Positions 46,339 to 55,919 of a DNA stretch of 64,000 nucleotides are shown one piece after another. Source of the DNA: an uncultured Clostridium sp. (GTDB taxonomy: Bacteria > Bacillota > Clostridia > TANB77 > CAG-508); assembly GCA_900551615.1 (NCBI GenBank), contig URWN01000002.1, forward strand, positions 15,404 to 79,403. The letters are read 5' to 3'. The notes beneath the pieces are model-generated. The model was not told the origin of the DNA. It saw only the letters and a list, made by a program, of their open reading frames with translations, and searched no databases. Within the stretch, counting starts at the first letter, position 1, and every line of letters starts with the position of its first letter. The position numbers and the translations under genes were made by a program.

Positions 46339-48309
46339 ATGAAAATTACAGATTTGCTTACAAAAGAAGCAATAGACTTAAATGTAAAAGCAACAAACAA
46401 AAAAGATGTAATAGAAAAAGCAGTAGAATTAATGCAATACAATGGAAACATAAATAACAAAGATGAATATTTAAAATTAGTAATGAAAAGAGAAGAAGAA
46501 GGCTCAACAGGCGTTGGAGAAGAAATAGCCATACCACATGGAAAAGGAGAAAGTATATCAGAACCAGGACTTGTAGCAATGGTAATACCAGAAGGAGTAG
46601 ATTTTGATTCATTAGACGGAAAACCAATAAAACTACTATTTTTAATTGCAGCACCAAATAGTAAAGACAATTTACATCTTGAAGTATTAAGTCGTTTATC
46701 AGCTTTGTTAATGGATGAAAAATTTAGAAAAAAATTATTAAATGCAAAAACAAAAGAAGAATTTCTAAAAATAATAGACGAAGCAGATGAAGAAAAAACA
46801 AAAAGCTCAAATAATAATATTACTGAAAATAATAATAGCTCAGAAAAAAACAATAAAACACAAATCAATGAAACAGAAAAAAATAAAGGATACGAACTAC
46901 TAGGAATAACAGGATGTCCAACAGGAATAGCACATACTTACATGGCAGCAGAAAGCCTAGAACAGATGGGAAAAGAGCTAGGACACCCAATAAAGGTAGA
47001 AACACAAGGTCAATCTGGAGTAAAAAACGAACTTACAGAAGAAGAAATCAGAAATGCAAAAGCAATAATAATAGCAGCAGACGTCAAAGTTGATTTATCA
47101 AGATTTGATGGAAAAAGAATAATAAGAGCAGGAGTTTCAGATGGAATTAGAAAACCAAAAGAATTAATAGAAAAAGCCCTAAATGAAGAAAATAAAATAC
47201 CAATATATCACCATGAAGGAAATAAAAGAGAAAAAGTAGAACTAGACAAGCCAAAAGGAAATATATACAACCACCTAATGAATGGTGTAACTCATATGTT
47301 ACCATTTGTAGTAGGTGGAGGAATTTTAATAGCAATAGCATTTTTATTAGATGACTACTCAATAAACCCATCAAATTTTGGTATGAATACACCAGTTGCA
47401 GCATTTTTTAAAACAGTAGGTGGAATGGCATTTGACTTTATGCTAGTAATACTATCTGGATATATAGCAATGAGTATTGCAGACAGACCAGGATTAGTAG
47501 TTGGTTTTGTAGGTGGAGCATTAAGTAAAGTAGGAACAACATTTACATCACTAGGAAATCCAGAAGAAGTATTAGTAAGTTCAGGATTTTTAGGAGCATT
47601 GCTAGCAGGTTTCATAGGTGGATATGTAGTACTATTTTTGAAAAAATTATTTAGCTTTATGCCAAAAAGCCTTGAAGGAATAAGAACAATTTTAATTTAT
47701 CCGGTTGCAGGAGTATTACTAATTGGATTAATAATGTTATTAATAAATCCATTTGTATCAGCAATCAACACAGGATTAAACAATTTCTTATCATCAATGA
47801 GTGAAGTGAACAAAGTAATATTAGGAGCAATACTTGCAGGAATGATGTCAGTTGATTTAGGTGGACCTGTTAACAAAGCTGCATATACATTTGGAACAGG
47901 AATGTTAGCAGAAGGACATTATGAAATAATGGCAGCAGTTATGATAGGAGGAATGGTAGCACCACTTGCAATAGCACTTTTAGCAACATTCTTTCCAAAA
48001 AAATTACCAAAAAAAGAAAGACAAGCAGGCTTATTAAATTATGTAATGGGACTATCTTTTATATCAGAAGGAGCAATACCATTTGCATCAGCAGATCCAA
48101 TTCGTGTATTACCATCATGTATAGTAGGATCAGCAGTTTCAGGAGCATTATCTATGGCATTTAACTGTACATTAATGGCACCACATGGAGGAATTTTCGT
48201 ATTACCATTAATAGGAAATTGGTTCTGGTATGTTGTAGCACTTGCAATTGGATCAGTTATAGCAATGGGAATTATGGCAGCATTAAAGAAAAATGTTTGG
48301 GAAAAATAA
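46339..48309 (+). CDS. fruA: PTS fructose transporter, EIIABC
   Basis: 656 residues in the order IIA (1-150, phospho-His H67 in AIPHGKGES), an Asn-rich linker, IIB (185-285, phospho-Cys C193 in GITGCPTGIAHT) and IIC (310-655, about nine membrane helices with GGPVNKAAY and ISEGAIPFASADP). It imports fructose as fructose-1-phosphate. AGAAAGGA precedes the ATG. ptsH starts 23 bases after its stop. Confidence 0.95.
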   Translation: MKITDLLTKEAIDLNVKATNKKDVIEKAVELMQYNGNINNKDEYLKLVMKREEEGSTGVGEEIAIPHGKGESISEPGLVAMVIPEGVDFDSLDGKPIKLLFLIAAPNSKDNLHLEVLSRLSALLMDEKFRKKLLNAKTKEEFLKIIDEADEEKTKSSNNNITENNNSSEKNNKTQINETEKNKGYELLGITGCPTGIAHTYMAAESLEQMGKELGHPIKVETQGQSGVKNELTEEEIRNAKAIIIAADVKVDLSRFDGKRIIRAGVSDGIRKPKELIEKALNEENKIPIYHHEGNKREKVELDKPKGNIYNHLMNGVTHMLPFVVGGGILIAIAFLLDDYSINPSNFGMNTPVAAFFKTVGGMAFDFMLVILSGYIAMSIADRPGLVVGFVGGALSKVGTTFTSLGNPEEVLVSSGFLGALLAGFIGGYVVLFLKKLFSFMPKSLEGIRTILIYPVAGVLLIGLIMLLINPFVSAINTGLNNFLSSMSEVNKVILGAILAGMMSVDLGGPVNKAAYTFGTGMLAEGHYEIMAAVMIGGMVAPLAIALLATFFPKKLPKKERQAGLLNYVMGLSFISEGAIPFASADPIRVLPSCIVGSAVSGALSMAFNCTLMAPHGGIFVLPLIGNWFWYVVALAIGSVIAMGIMAALKKNVWEK

Positions 48310-48331
48310 TCTAAAGAAAGAGGGTAATAAA

Positions 48332-48592
48332 ATGAAAAAAGCAAATATAGTCATAGAAAATGAAACAGGACTTCATGCAAGACCTGCAACAGAACTTGCA
48401 AAACTTGCAATGAAATATAAATGTAGCATAAATTTAATTGTAAATGGAAAATTAATAGATGCTAAGTCACCGCTTATGATTATGTCAGCAGGTATTAAAT
48501 ATAAAACCGAATTAGAGATTATATGTGACGGAGAAAATGAAGACAAGGCATTAGAAGAAGTTAAAAGTTTTTTAGAAAATAATATTGGATAA
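48332..48592 (+). CDS. ptsH: Phosphocarrier protein HPr
   Basis: 86 residues from the ATG at 48332, with AAGAGGG upstream. Phospho-His H15 in GLHARPA. The regulatory serine region (DAKSPLMIMSAGI) is present, so HPr kinase control is possible. It passes phosphate from enzyme I to FruA. ptsI follows by 24 bases. Confidence 0.94.
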   Translation: MKKANIVIENETGLHARPATELAKLAMKYKCSINLIVNGKLIDAKSPLMIMSAGIKYKTELEIICDGENEDKALEEVKSFLENNIG

Positions 48593-48616
48593 TATATTTA
48601 GAAAGAAGGTAATTAT

Positions 48617-50314
48617 ATGCTTGTTGGAAAGGGAATTTCAGAAGGAATAGGACTTGGAAAAGTAGTAATTTTAAAAGAAAACGAAATAAAAATAGAAAAG
48701 CAAAAAATTAAAGATACCTCAGCAGAAAAACAAAAAATTCATAATGCAATAAAAAAAGTCGAAAGTGAAATAGAAAATTTAATCCAAAACATCTCAGGAA
48801 CAGAAAAAGAAATAATGCAAGCATATTTAATGATATTACAAGACCCAAGCCTAATAGAAGAAACAATCAAAATAATAGAACAAGAAAAATGTAATAGCTC
48901 ATATGCCGTAGAAATAGGGCTAAACAAGATAATAAAAACATTTGAAGAAATGGACGATCCATACATGTCTGCAAGAAGTAGAGACATAGAAGATATGAAA
49001 AAAAGAATATTATCAAAATTATTGAAATTACAAGAAGTAGATTTATCAAACTTACCACAAAATACCATATTAGTAGCAAAAGAACTAGCAACATCAGACA
49101 CAGCAAGATTAAATTTAAAAAATGTATCTGGAATTATCACAGAAATAGGTGGAGTAAATTCACATATGGCAATAATGGCAAGAACACATGAAATTCCAGC
49201 AATAGTAGGAATAAAGCATATTTTTGAAAACATAAAAGAAAATGACTATATAGCATTAAATGGAACAACAGGAGAAATATATTTAAATCCAACAGAAACA
49301 GAAAAGAAAGAATTAAAACAAAGAAAAGAAAAACAAAAACAAGAAAAACAAGAATTAGAAAAATATAAAAATCAAAAAGCAATAACAAAAGATGGACATC
49401 AAGTTGAATTATTGGCAAATATCGGAAGAGAACAAGATATACCAATTATATTAGAAAATACAGCAGAAGGAGTAGGACTATTAAGAAGTGAATTTATATA
49501 TATGGATGCAAAAGATTTTCCAACAGAAGAAGAACAATTTAAAGTATACAAAAAAATAGCTGAAAATTTGGAAAACAAAACAGTAGTAATAAGAACTTTA
49601 GATATTGGTGGAGACAAAGATTTAAAATATATGAAACTTCCAAAAGAAGAAAATCCATTTTTAGGGTATAGAGCAATACGAGTCTGCTTAGATAATATAG
49701 ATTTGTTTAAAGTACAATTAAGAGCAATACTAAGAGCAAGTGCATATGGAGAAATATCAATAATGCTTCCAATGATTTCATCAATTGAAGAATTACGAAA
49801 ATCAAAAGAAATTATAGAAGAAGTAAAAAAAGATTTAAAAGCAAAAAGAATAAAATATAATGAAAATATAAAAATAGGTATTATGATAGAAATACCATCT
49901 TCTGCAATAATGGCAGAAGAATTTGCAAAAGAGTGTGACTTTTTTAGTATAGGAACAAATGACCTAATTCAATATACAATTGCAGTTGAAAGAGGTAATG
50001 AAAAAGTAGCAAATTTATATACACATTTTAATCCAGCAGTAATACGTCTAATAAAATCTGCAATAGATGGAGCACATAAAAATGAAATTTTATGTGGTAT
50101 GTGTGGAGAAGCGGCAGGTGACATCAAATTTATTCCACTTTTAATAGGACTAGGACTTGATGAATTTTCTATGAATGCAAATAAAATTTTAAAAGCAAGA
50201 AAATTAATAACAAGTTTAGATTATAGTAAGTGTCAAATATTAGCAGAGGAAATATTAAAGTTAGTTTCTACTCAAGAAGTAAAAGAAAAATTAGAAAAGT
50301 TTTTAGATAAATAA
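48617..50314 (+). CDS. ptsI: PEP-protein phosphotransferase, enzyme I
   Basis: 565 residues, full length. Active-site H183 lies in GGVNSHMAIMARTHEIPA. The PEP-binding barrel has FLGYRAIRVCLD, SIGTNDLIQYT and CGMCGEAAGD. It starts the phosphate chain from PEP to HPr. AGAAAGAAGG precedes the ATG. Last gene of the fructose PTS cluster. Confidence 0.95.
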   Translation: MLVGKGISEGIGLGKVVILKENEIKIEKQKIKDTSAEKQKIHNAIKKVESEIENLIQNISGTEKEIMQAYLMILQDPSLIEETIKIIEQEKCNSSYAVEIGLNKIIKTFEEMDDPYMSARSRDIEDMKKRILSKLLKLQEVDLSNLPQNTILVAKELATSDTARLNLKNVSGIITEIGGVNSHMAIMARTHEIPAIVGIKHIFENIKENDYIALNGTTGEIYLNPTETEKKELKQRKEKQKQEKQELEKYKNQKAITKDGHQVELLANIGREQDIPIILENTAEGVGLLRSEFIYMDAKDFPTEEEQFKVYKKIAENLENKTVVIRTLDIGGDKDLKYMKLPKEENPFLGYRAIRVCLDNIDLFKVQLRAILRASAYGEISIMLPMISSIEELRKSKEIIEEVKKDLKAKRIKYNENIKIGIMIEIPSSAIMAEEFAKECDFFSIGTNDLIQYTIAVERGNEKVANLYTHFNPAVIRLIKSAIDGAHKNEILCGMCGEAAGDIKFIPLLIGLGLDEFSMNANKILKARKLITSLDYSKCQILAEEILKLVSTQEVKEKLEKFLDK

Positions 50315-50376
50315 TAGAATTCATAAGCTCAAAATTAAAGCATATATTTTAATAAAATATTTAAGGTGGTGAGCTT

Positions 50377-52518
50377 GTGAAAAATACATACACAATAGCA
50401 CTAGCAGGAAATCCTAATGTTGGAAAATCAACAATATTTAATAATCTAACCGGAATGCACCAACACACAGGAAATTGGACAGGAAAAACAGTAGCAAATG
50501 CAACAGGAAAGTCAATAATTAAAGGAATAGAATTCACTTTTGTAGATATTCCTGGTACATATTCAATAATGTCAAACTCAGAAGAAGAAGAAATTGCAAG
50601 AGATTACATATGTTTTGGAAATCCAGATGCAACAGTAATTGTAGTTGATAGTACATGTTTGGAAAGAAATTTAAATTTAGTATTTCAAATTATGGAAATA
50701 ACAGATAATATAATAGTTTGTGTAAATTTATTAGATGAAGCGGAAAAGAAAAAAATAAAAGTAAATTTAAAAAAGTTAGAAGAATTATTAGGAGTGCCTG
50801 TTGTTGGAACTATTGCAAGGGATAAAAATACGTTAGAAAATTTAAAAGATACAATATATAAAGTTTGCGAAGGTGAAATAAAACCATGTGCAAAAGAAGT
50901 TAAATATATGCCAGAAATAGAACAAAATATAACAGTATTGTCAAGAAAAATAGAAGATGAAAAAAACAGAGAGAAAAGAAGTGTTCAAAATAAATTATTA
51001 ATAGAAGAAAAAGAAATTTCAAAAAAAATGTATAGATGGATTGCAATTAAGCTCATAGATGGAGAAGAAAAAATATTAAAATCAATTACAGAAAATTTTG
51101 AACTAGATTTAGAAGAACAAGAAATTAAACAATCAGTAACAGAAACAAAACAAAAACTAGAAAAAAGAAAAATTACCTCAAAAAATTTTAAAGACAAAAT
51201 TGTATCAGATATTATGAAAAGAGCAGAAGATGTAACAAAAGAAGTATGTACTTTTGAAAATACAGATTATAAAGAAAAGGATAGAAAAATAGATAAAATA
51301 TTAACATCCAAAATGTTTGGAATACCAATAATGATATTATTTTTAGGAATAATATTTTGGATAACAATAGTTGGAGCAAATTATCCATCAGAAATATTAT
51401 TTAATATTTTTAACTGGATACAGGATAAATTAATTGCATTAGCAAAATACATACATTGTCCAACATGGATTTCAAACTTGTTAATAAATGGAATATATCA
51501 AACATTAACATGGATTATTGCTGTAATGTTACCACCAATGGCAATATTTTTTCCATTATTTACAATATTAGAAGATTTAGGCTATCTTCCAAGAATAGCA
51601 TTTAATATGGATGGATTTTTTAAAAAAGCATGTTGTAGTGGAAAACAAATGATAACAATGTGCATGGGATTTGGATGTAATGCATGTGGAGTAACAGGAT
51701 GTCGAATTATAGATTCACCAAGAGAAAGATTAATTGCAATAATAACAAACAATTTTGTACCATGTAATGGACGATTTCCATTTTTAATAACAATAGCAAC
51801 TATTTTTATAGCAGGAGCATTTGCAGGTAGCAATAAAATCTTTGCATCTGTACTATCAACACTAGCAGTAGTAATTGTTATAATATTTGGAATATTTTTA
51901 ACATTAATAATATCAAAAATTTTATCAAAAACAATTTTAAAAGGAATGCCATCATCAATGGTATTAGAATTACCACCATACAGAAAACCACAATTTGGAA
52001 AAATATTAGTACGTTCAATATTTGATAGGACATTATTTGTTTTAGGAAGAGCAATATCAGTTGCAGCACCAGCAGGACTTGTTATATGGTTACTTGCAAA
52101 TATAGGAATTGATGGAAAAAGCCTATTATCCATAATTGCAAATTTCTTAAATCCTTTTGCTCAATTAATGGGATTAGATGGATATATTTTAACAGCATTT
52201 ATTTTAGGAATTCCAGCAAATGAGATAGTATTACCAATAATCTTAATGTGCTATTTAAAAGGTGGAACATTAGTAAATATAGAAGACACTGTACAAATAG
52301 GTCAGATTCTAATTCAAAATGGATGGACGATGCTTACTGCAATAAATGTTATGCTTTTTACAATCTTACATTTTCCATGTGCTACTACATTATTAACTAT
52401 AAAAAAAGAGACTGGAAATTGGAAATGGATGTTAGTTTCATTTGCAATCCCAACAGTTTGTGGAATTATTTTATGTATGGCAACCAATTTAGTTTATAAT
52501 GTATTAGTAGTTTTATAA
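50377..52518 (+). CDS. feoB: Ferrous iron transporter FeoB
   Basis: 713 residues. The G domain begins GNPNVGKST (11-19), with VDIPGTYS as G3 and a guanine-specificity VNLLDEA. A helical spacer spans 170-300. The membrane part carries CMGFGCNACGVTGCRI, NNFVPCNGRFPF and PANEIVLPI. It imports Fe2+ across the membrane. The start is GTG behind AAGGTGGTG. No feoA is present on either side. Confidence 0.95.
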   Translation: MKNTYTIALAGNPNVGKSTIFNNLTGMHQHTGNWTGKTVANATGKSIIKGIEFTFVDIPGTYSIMSNSEEEEIARDYICFGNPDATVIVVDSTCLERNLNLVFQIMEITDNIIVCVNLLDEAEKKKIKVNLKKLEELLGVPVVGTIARDKNTLENLKDTIYKVCEGEIKPCAKEVKYMPEIEQNITVLSRKIEDEKNREKRSVQNKLLIEEKEISKKMYRWIAIKLIDGEEKILKSITENFELDLEEQEIKQSVTETKQKLEKRKITSKNFKDKIVSDIMKRAEDVTKEVCTFENTDYKEKDRKIDKILTSKMFGIPIMILFLGIIFWITIVGANYPSEILFNIFNWIQDKLIALAKYIHCPTWISNLLINGIYQTLTWIIAVMLPPMAIFFPLFTILEDLGYLPRIAFNMDGFFKKACCSGKQMITMCMGFGCNACGVTGCRIIDSPRERLIAIITNNFVPCNGRFPFLITIATIFIAGAFAGSNKIFASVLSTLAVVIVIIFGIFLTLIISKILSKTILKGMPSSMVLELPPYRKPQFGKILVRSIFDRTLFVLGRAISVAAPAGLVIWLLANIGIDGKSLLSIIANFLNPFAQLMGLDGYILTAFILGIPANEIVLPIILMCYLKGGTLVNIEDTVQIGQILIQNGWTMLTAINVMLFTILHFPCATTLLTIKKETGNWKWMLVSFAIPTVCGIILCMATNLVYNVLVVL

Positions 52519-52633
52519 AAATTTAAGAAAAAATGACAAAATTTACAAAAAAATCATGCAAATACTTCCATTTTTAAAAAATGTATGCTATAATAATTAT
52601 GTTAATTAAATAAAATTAAATGGGGGTTTAAAA

Positions 52634-53698
52634 ATGAAAAATTTAAAAAACATTTTAAGCATAATATTAGTAGCAATAATAATGCTAACAGCAACAAGTA
52701 CAATGGCTTATTCAAAAACATTAGATGTAAGGGATGAAATTCAAATATCAACATTTATTTCAAATGAAAAAGGTTCAATTAAGATAGCAAACCAAATAAC
52801 AGGTTACAGTTTATATTATCAAGTAAATGAAATGGACAACAGTACATATAAAAAAATAAAACAATTAGAAGATGAATTAAGAGTAATTCAAGCATTTAAT
52901 ATGTATGAAGCAGCAAAAACAGAAAAATTGTATGATGAGTACTTATCAACACAAATATATTATAAAAATTTATATGGAACTAATGTTACTAATTGCAGAA
53001 GCCAAAGAGCAGATGAAGCTAAGTCAACAATAATTTATTTATTACCTGATTACAAAGAAACGTGGAATCAAACTACAGACAACAGTTTTAATGTAAACTT
53101 ATCAAGTTTTTCTGGAAGTAAAAATTTTGTAGTGTGGGTTCAATTAATAAAACAAGATGGTACAAAAGTATATGATGCAGAAGTATTTGAATTAACAGGA
53201 ACAAAACAAGAAACAACAAATAACAATGGTTCAAATAATAATGGAAACAGCGGAACAAATAACAGTGGTTCAAACAACAATGGAAACAGCGGAACAAATA
53301 ATAATGGTTCAAGCAACAAGGGAAACAGCGGAACAAATAACAATGGTTCAAGCAACAACGGAAACAGCGGATCAAATAATAACGGATCAAGCAACAATGG
53401 AAACAGTGGATCAAATAATAACGGATCAAACAACAATGGAAACAGTGAATCAAATAATAATGGATCAAGCAACAATGGAAACAGCGGATCAAATAATAAT
53501 GGATCAAATAACAATGGAACATCAACAAACAATGGCAAAGATACTAGCACAAAAGGAAGTAATTCTACAGGAGATAAAACAACATCTTCAAGCAAATTAC
53601 CATATGCAGGTATGGCAAAAGGTACAACAATAGTTGCAATAATTATAGCTATAGCTGGTGCGTTAGTTTCTTATATAAAATATAAAAAAATAAAATAA
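52634..53698 (+). CDS. Secreted repeat protein with LPYAG sortase signal
   Basis: 354 residues. The signal peptide (residues 1-27, ILVAIIMLTATSTMAYS) is followed by a unique domain of about 160 residues that I do not recognise. Next come seven 13-residue Ser/Asn/Gly repeats (about 196-300). The end has LPYAGM, a membrane helix (TTIVAIIIAIAGALVSYI) and KYKKIK. The end is a cell-wall sorting signal with Ala replacing Thr of LPxTG, and the sortase at 23085 is the likely partner. The flexible repeat would act as a wall-spanning stalk. TATAAT at 52589 and a GGGGG ribosome site precede the ATG. Confidence 0.85.
   Translation: MKNLKNILSIILVAIIMLTATSTMAYSKTLDVRDEIQISTFISNEKGSIKIANQITGYSLYYQVNEMDNSTYKKIKQLEDELRVIQAFNMYEAAKTEKLYDEYLSTQIYYKNLYGTNVTNCRSQRADEAKSTIIYLLPDYKETWNQTTDNSFNVNLSSFSGSKNFVVWVQLIKQDGTKVYDAEVFELTGTKQETTNNNGSNNNGNSGTNNSGSNNNGNSGTNNNGSSNKGNSGTNNNGSSNNGNSGSNNNGSSNNGNSGSNNNGSNNNGNSESNNNGSSNNGNSGSNNNGSNNNGTSTNNGKDTSTKGSNSTGDKTTSSSKLPYAGMAKGTTIVAIIIAIAGALVSYIKYKKIK
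53225..53530 (+). repeat. 39-bp tandem repeat coding for a Ser/Asn/Gly stalk
   Basis: About seven full 39-base units and a partial one. Each encodes a 13-residue unit like SNNNGNSGTNNNG. Differences are mainly third-base changes and T/S or N/S swaps. The copy number could vary by slippage. Confidence 0.85.
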
Positions 53699-53719
53699 AA
53701 AAATTATATAATTTATGGT

Positions 53720-53753
53720 AAAGAAAAACATTAATAATAAATGTTTTTCTTTA
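53720..53753 (+). terminator. Terminator after the LPYAG protein gene
   Basis: AAAGAAAAACATT and AATGTTTTTCTTT around a 7-base loop, then ATTTT. The degenerate copy of the 6671 palindrome follows directly. Confidence 0.65.
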
Positions 53754-53941
53754 TTTTGTATATTAGGAAAATTATACAACTTTTATAATATTAATATTTT
53801 ATACTATTTTTTGGTAAAATTTGATTTTGAATTTAAATTATGGTATAATAGTTATGTAAAGGGTAATAGAGTTCTAGATTTTATAGGACTAACCTAAAGA
53901 ATTTGTACCTTGAAAAAATTGTCAAATAGGAGGAAAAGATT

Positions 53942-55504
53942 ATGACAAAAAGAAGAAACAAAAAAACAACAGTAGCAAAGCGGTTTGGTGCAGTCTTATT
54001 AGCTGTACTGATGTTAGTAGCAGCAGTTCCTAACACAACAACTGTGTATGCAGCGACTAATGTTGTTGTTGCAAGAAACAATGAAGAGCCGAAGACATTG
54101 GGAAACATCACAATTCAGGTTTCTAATGCAGCAGTAAATGAAAAAGTAGGAAATGAGGATATTCCTATCAATGGAATGAATGTTGCAACAGCGGCAGCAG
54201 TTGACGAAAATGGTGCGACGTATGTACTCTGGCTTAATGGCACCTTATATTTGTATTCGTACAAGTATCAGGGAAAAAATGGCGATAGCGTACCAATTGC
54301 ATATGGAGTCGACGAAATAAAGGAGGACGGATATTATTCAGGTAAAACTAGGTATAATTACCTTACAGATAGTGAGGTAAAACAAAAACTTGGAATTACT
54401 AATAATAACAACAACGGCAACAATGGTAACAACAGCAACAACAATGGCAATAACACGTCAAACAATAAGATTGGTGCCTACATGGTTGGAAATGATATTG
54501 TATTCTACAATGATGGAATCAACACTTACCCTTTGTCCATTGGACAGACTGTAAGCGAAATTGCAGAGAGTAATGGAGTTGTTTATATTAGATATCCTAA
54601 TGGAGAAATCAAATCATGGGCGACTTCAAACAAAACAAATCTTAACCTTAATACGGTGGCTGTTAATGCCAGATTTATATACAAGGTTAATGGAATTGTG
54701 GCTGGTTATTATGACATGAATGGCAAAATTTCTAGTTTCACAAACTCTGCAAATGCATCTGAAACTCAGTATTTAAACTTTCAAAATGGAAAGGTAATGT
54801 TACTGATTATGCAAAATGGCAACATTGTCAAGGCATATACTCTTTCAGATAAGAATAACAAGTGGGCATCTCAGGATGCAAATAATACGTGCTATGTTAG
54901 AAAGGACAATGGTGACTTATATATTTGGAATTATGACTTGCAAAAGACAGAGTCCAGTGTAAAGCTCATCAAGATTGCGTCAAACGTAAAAGATGCAATA
55001 GAAACTAAATCTAACAATGATAAAAAGTTGCTGATAGGGTATACCATTGAAGGTTCCAGCGCAATGCAGCAGGCTTTGAAATTGGATGACGTAAAAATAA
55101 AAGTTGCAATGGCCAAAGTTGACAATACAGCAAACCCCACTACGGATACAAACGTAACGTATGCTGGAAGAGTTGTTGTAAAAAATTCATATACATTTTT
55201 GTACAACTCAAATAATGAGAAAGTTGCAAAAATGAAATGGAATAACAAGAGCAAAACCTTAAAGTACTGGAATTTAAAAACAAACCAAACTATTAAAGTA
55301 AAAAACGTTTCATCGAAGCGGGACTACAGTTTGACAGGAAATCCAGTTTTCATTAAGCAGAATGGTGAGGTTTTTGGTATCAGCAGCAAGACAATGCAAG
55401 TGGTACGGATCGGAGTAGGAGCTGTTAAGTTTAGACATAATGCTTATGGCTTTGCTACACACTATTTCAGCAAAGGAAATCAAAAGAGCAAAATTTATTT
55501 TTAA
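53942..55504 (+). CDS. Secreted protein of unknown function, foreign-like composition
   Basis: 520 residues. A clear signal peptide (basic start, then GAVLLAVLMLVAAVPNTTTVYAA) and a mature part of beta-rich segments: YVLWLNGTLYLYSYKYQ, NGVVYIRYPNGEIKSW and NGDLYIWNYDLQ are repeats in a KWG or beta-propeller-like style. An Asn/Gly linker lies near 155-180. It has no sorting signal and no anchor. Codon use is richer in G and C (GTCGACGAA, AAGCGGGAC) than that of its neighbours, so it may be acquired. AGGAGG precedes the ATG. Exact 12-bp inverted repeats (CTAAAGAATTTG) flank it. Confidence 0.72.
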   Translation: MTKRRNKKTTVAKRFGAVLLAVLMLVAAVPNTTTVYAATNVVVARNNEEPKTLGNITIQVSNAAVNEKVGNEDIPINGMNVATAAAVDENGATYVLWLNGTLYLYSYKYQGKNGDSVPIAYGVDEIKEDGYYSGKTRYNYLTDSEVKQKLGITNNNNNGNNGNNSNNNGNNTSNNKIGAYMVGNDIVFYNDGINTYPLSIGQTVSEIAESNGVVYIRYPNGEIKSWATSNKTNLNLNTVAVNARFIYKVNGIVAGYYDMNGKISSFTNSANASETQYLNFQNGKVMLLIMQNGNIVKAYTLSDKNNKWASQDANNTCYVRKDNGDLYIWNYDLQKTESSVKLIKIASNVKDAIETKSNNDKKLLIGYTIEGSSAMQQALKLDDVKIKVAMAKVDNTANPTTDTNVTYAGRVVVKNSYTFLYNSNNEKVAKMKWNNKSKTLKYWNLKTNQTIKVKNVSSKRDYSLTGNPVFIKQNGEVFGISSKTMQVVRIGVGAVKFRHNAYGFATHYFSKGNQKSKIYF

Positions 55505-55919
55505 TCAAATTCTTTAGTAAAAGGAGTATATCCTTTATCACAGGGACAGCTTTTAAAGCTGTCCCTGTGTGGTGTTATTAGAGATATATTAATGTCGATA
55601 TTTGTCGAACGATTTTTCTTGACATTCTACATAAAATCGTGTTAATATATAAACATCCTATATCAATAATATTTTATCAATTTATTTAATTATAATCAAA
55701 AGAGTACATTTTTATAAAATTTCAAAAATTTATTAAATTCATTTATTAATACAAAATAAAATTCAAAATATCAAAAAATTTCAAAACAAAAATGAAAAAT
55801 ATAATTTAAAGGAAAATGAGTACTTGAAAAAAGATAGAAAATAATGTATTATATTATCATAAAAAATATTTTTATTTTATGTCTGTCTTAAATCTGAGTA
55901 AGGAAGGAAGGTTTGTTAT
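55505..55919. other. Regulatory intergenic region: terminator, Spo0A-like boxes, two promoters
   Basis: A terminator-like palindrome comes first (55539-55569). TGTCGAT at 55593 and TTTGTCGAAC at 55601-55610 match Spo0A boxes. TTGACA at 55619 with TAATAT at 55643 lies immediately downstream. A second promoter-like pair (TTGAAA near 55825, TATTAT near 55848) precedes the solute-binding protein gene. I see no coding frame here. Confidence 0.5.
55539..55569 (+). terminator. Terminator-like palindrome with GGGACAG core
   Basis: 15-bp perfect arms, CACAGGGACAGCTTT and complement, with almost no loop. The U tract is poor. Confidence 0.55.

Noticed and set aside
53225..53530. Possible CRISPR-like array
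   Set aside because: The units are contiguous, in frame and differ mainly by single-base swaps; there are no unique spacers and no cas genes.
53088..53595. Long minus-strand frames opposite the Ser/Asn/Gly repeat
   Set aside because: They are shadows of the 39-bp repeat (Leu/Cys/Tyr-rich or Leu/Pro-rich nonsense) with no ribosome site; the plus-strand frame has signal peptide and sorting signal.
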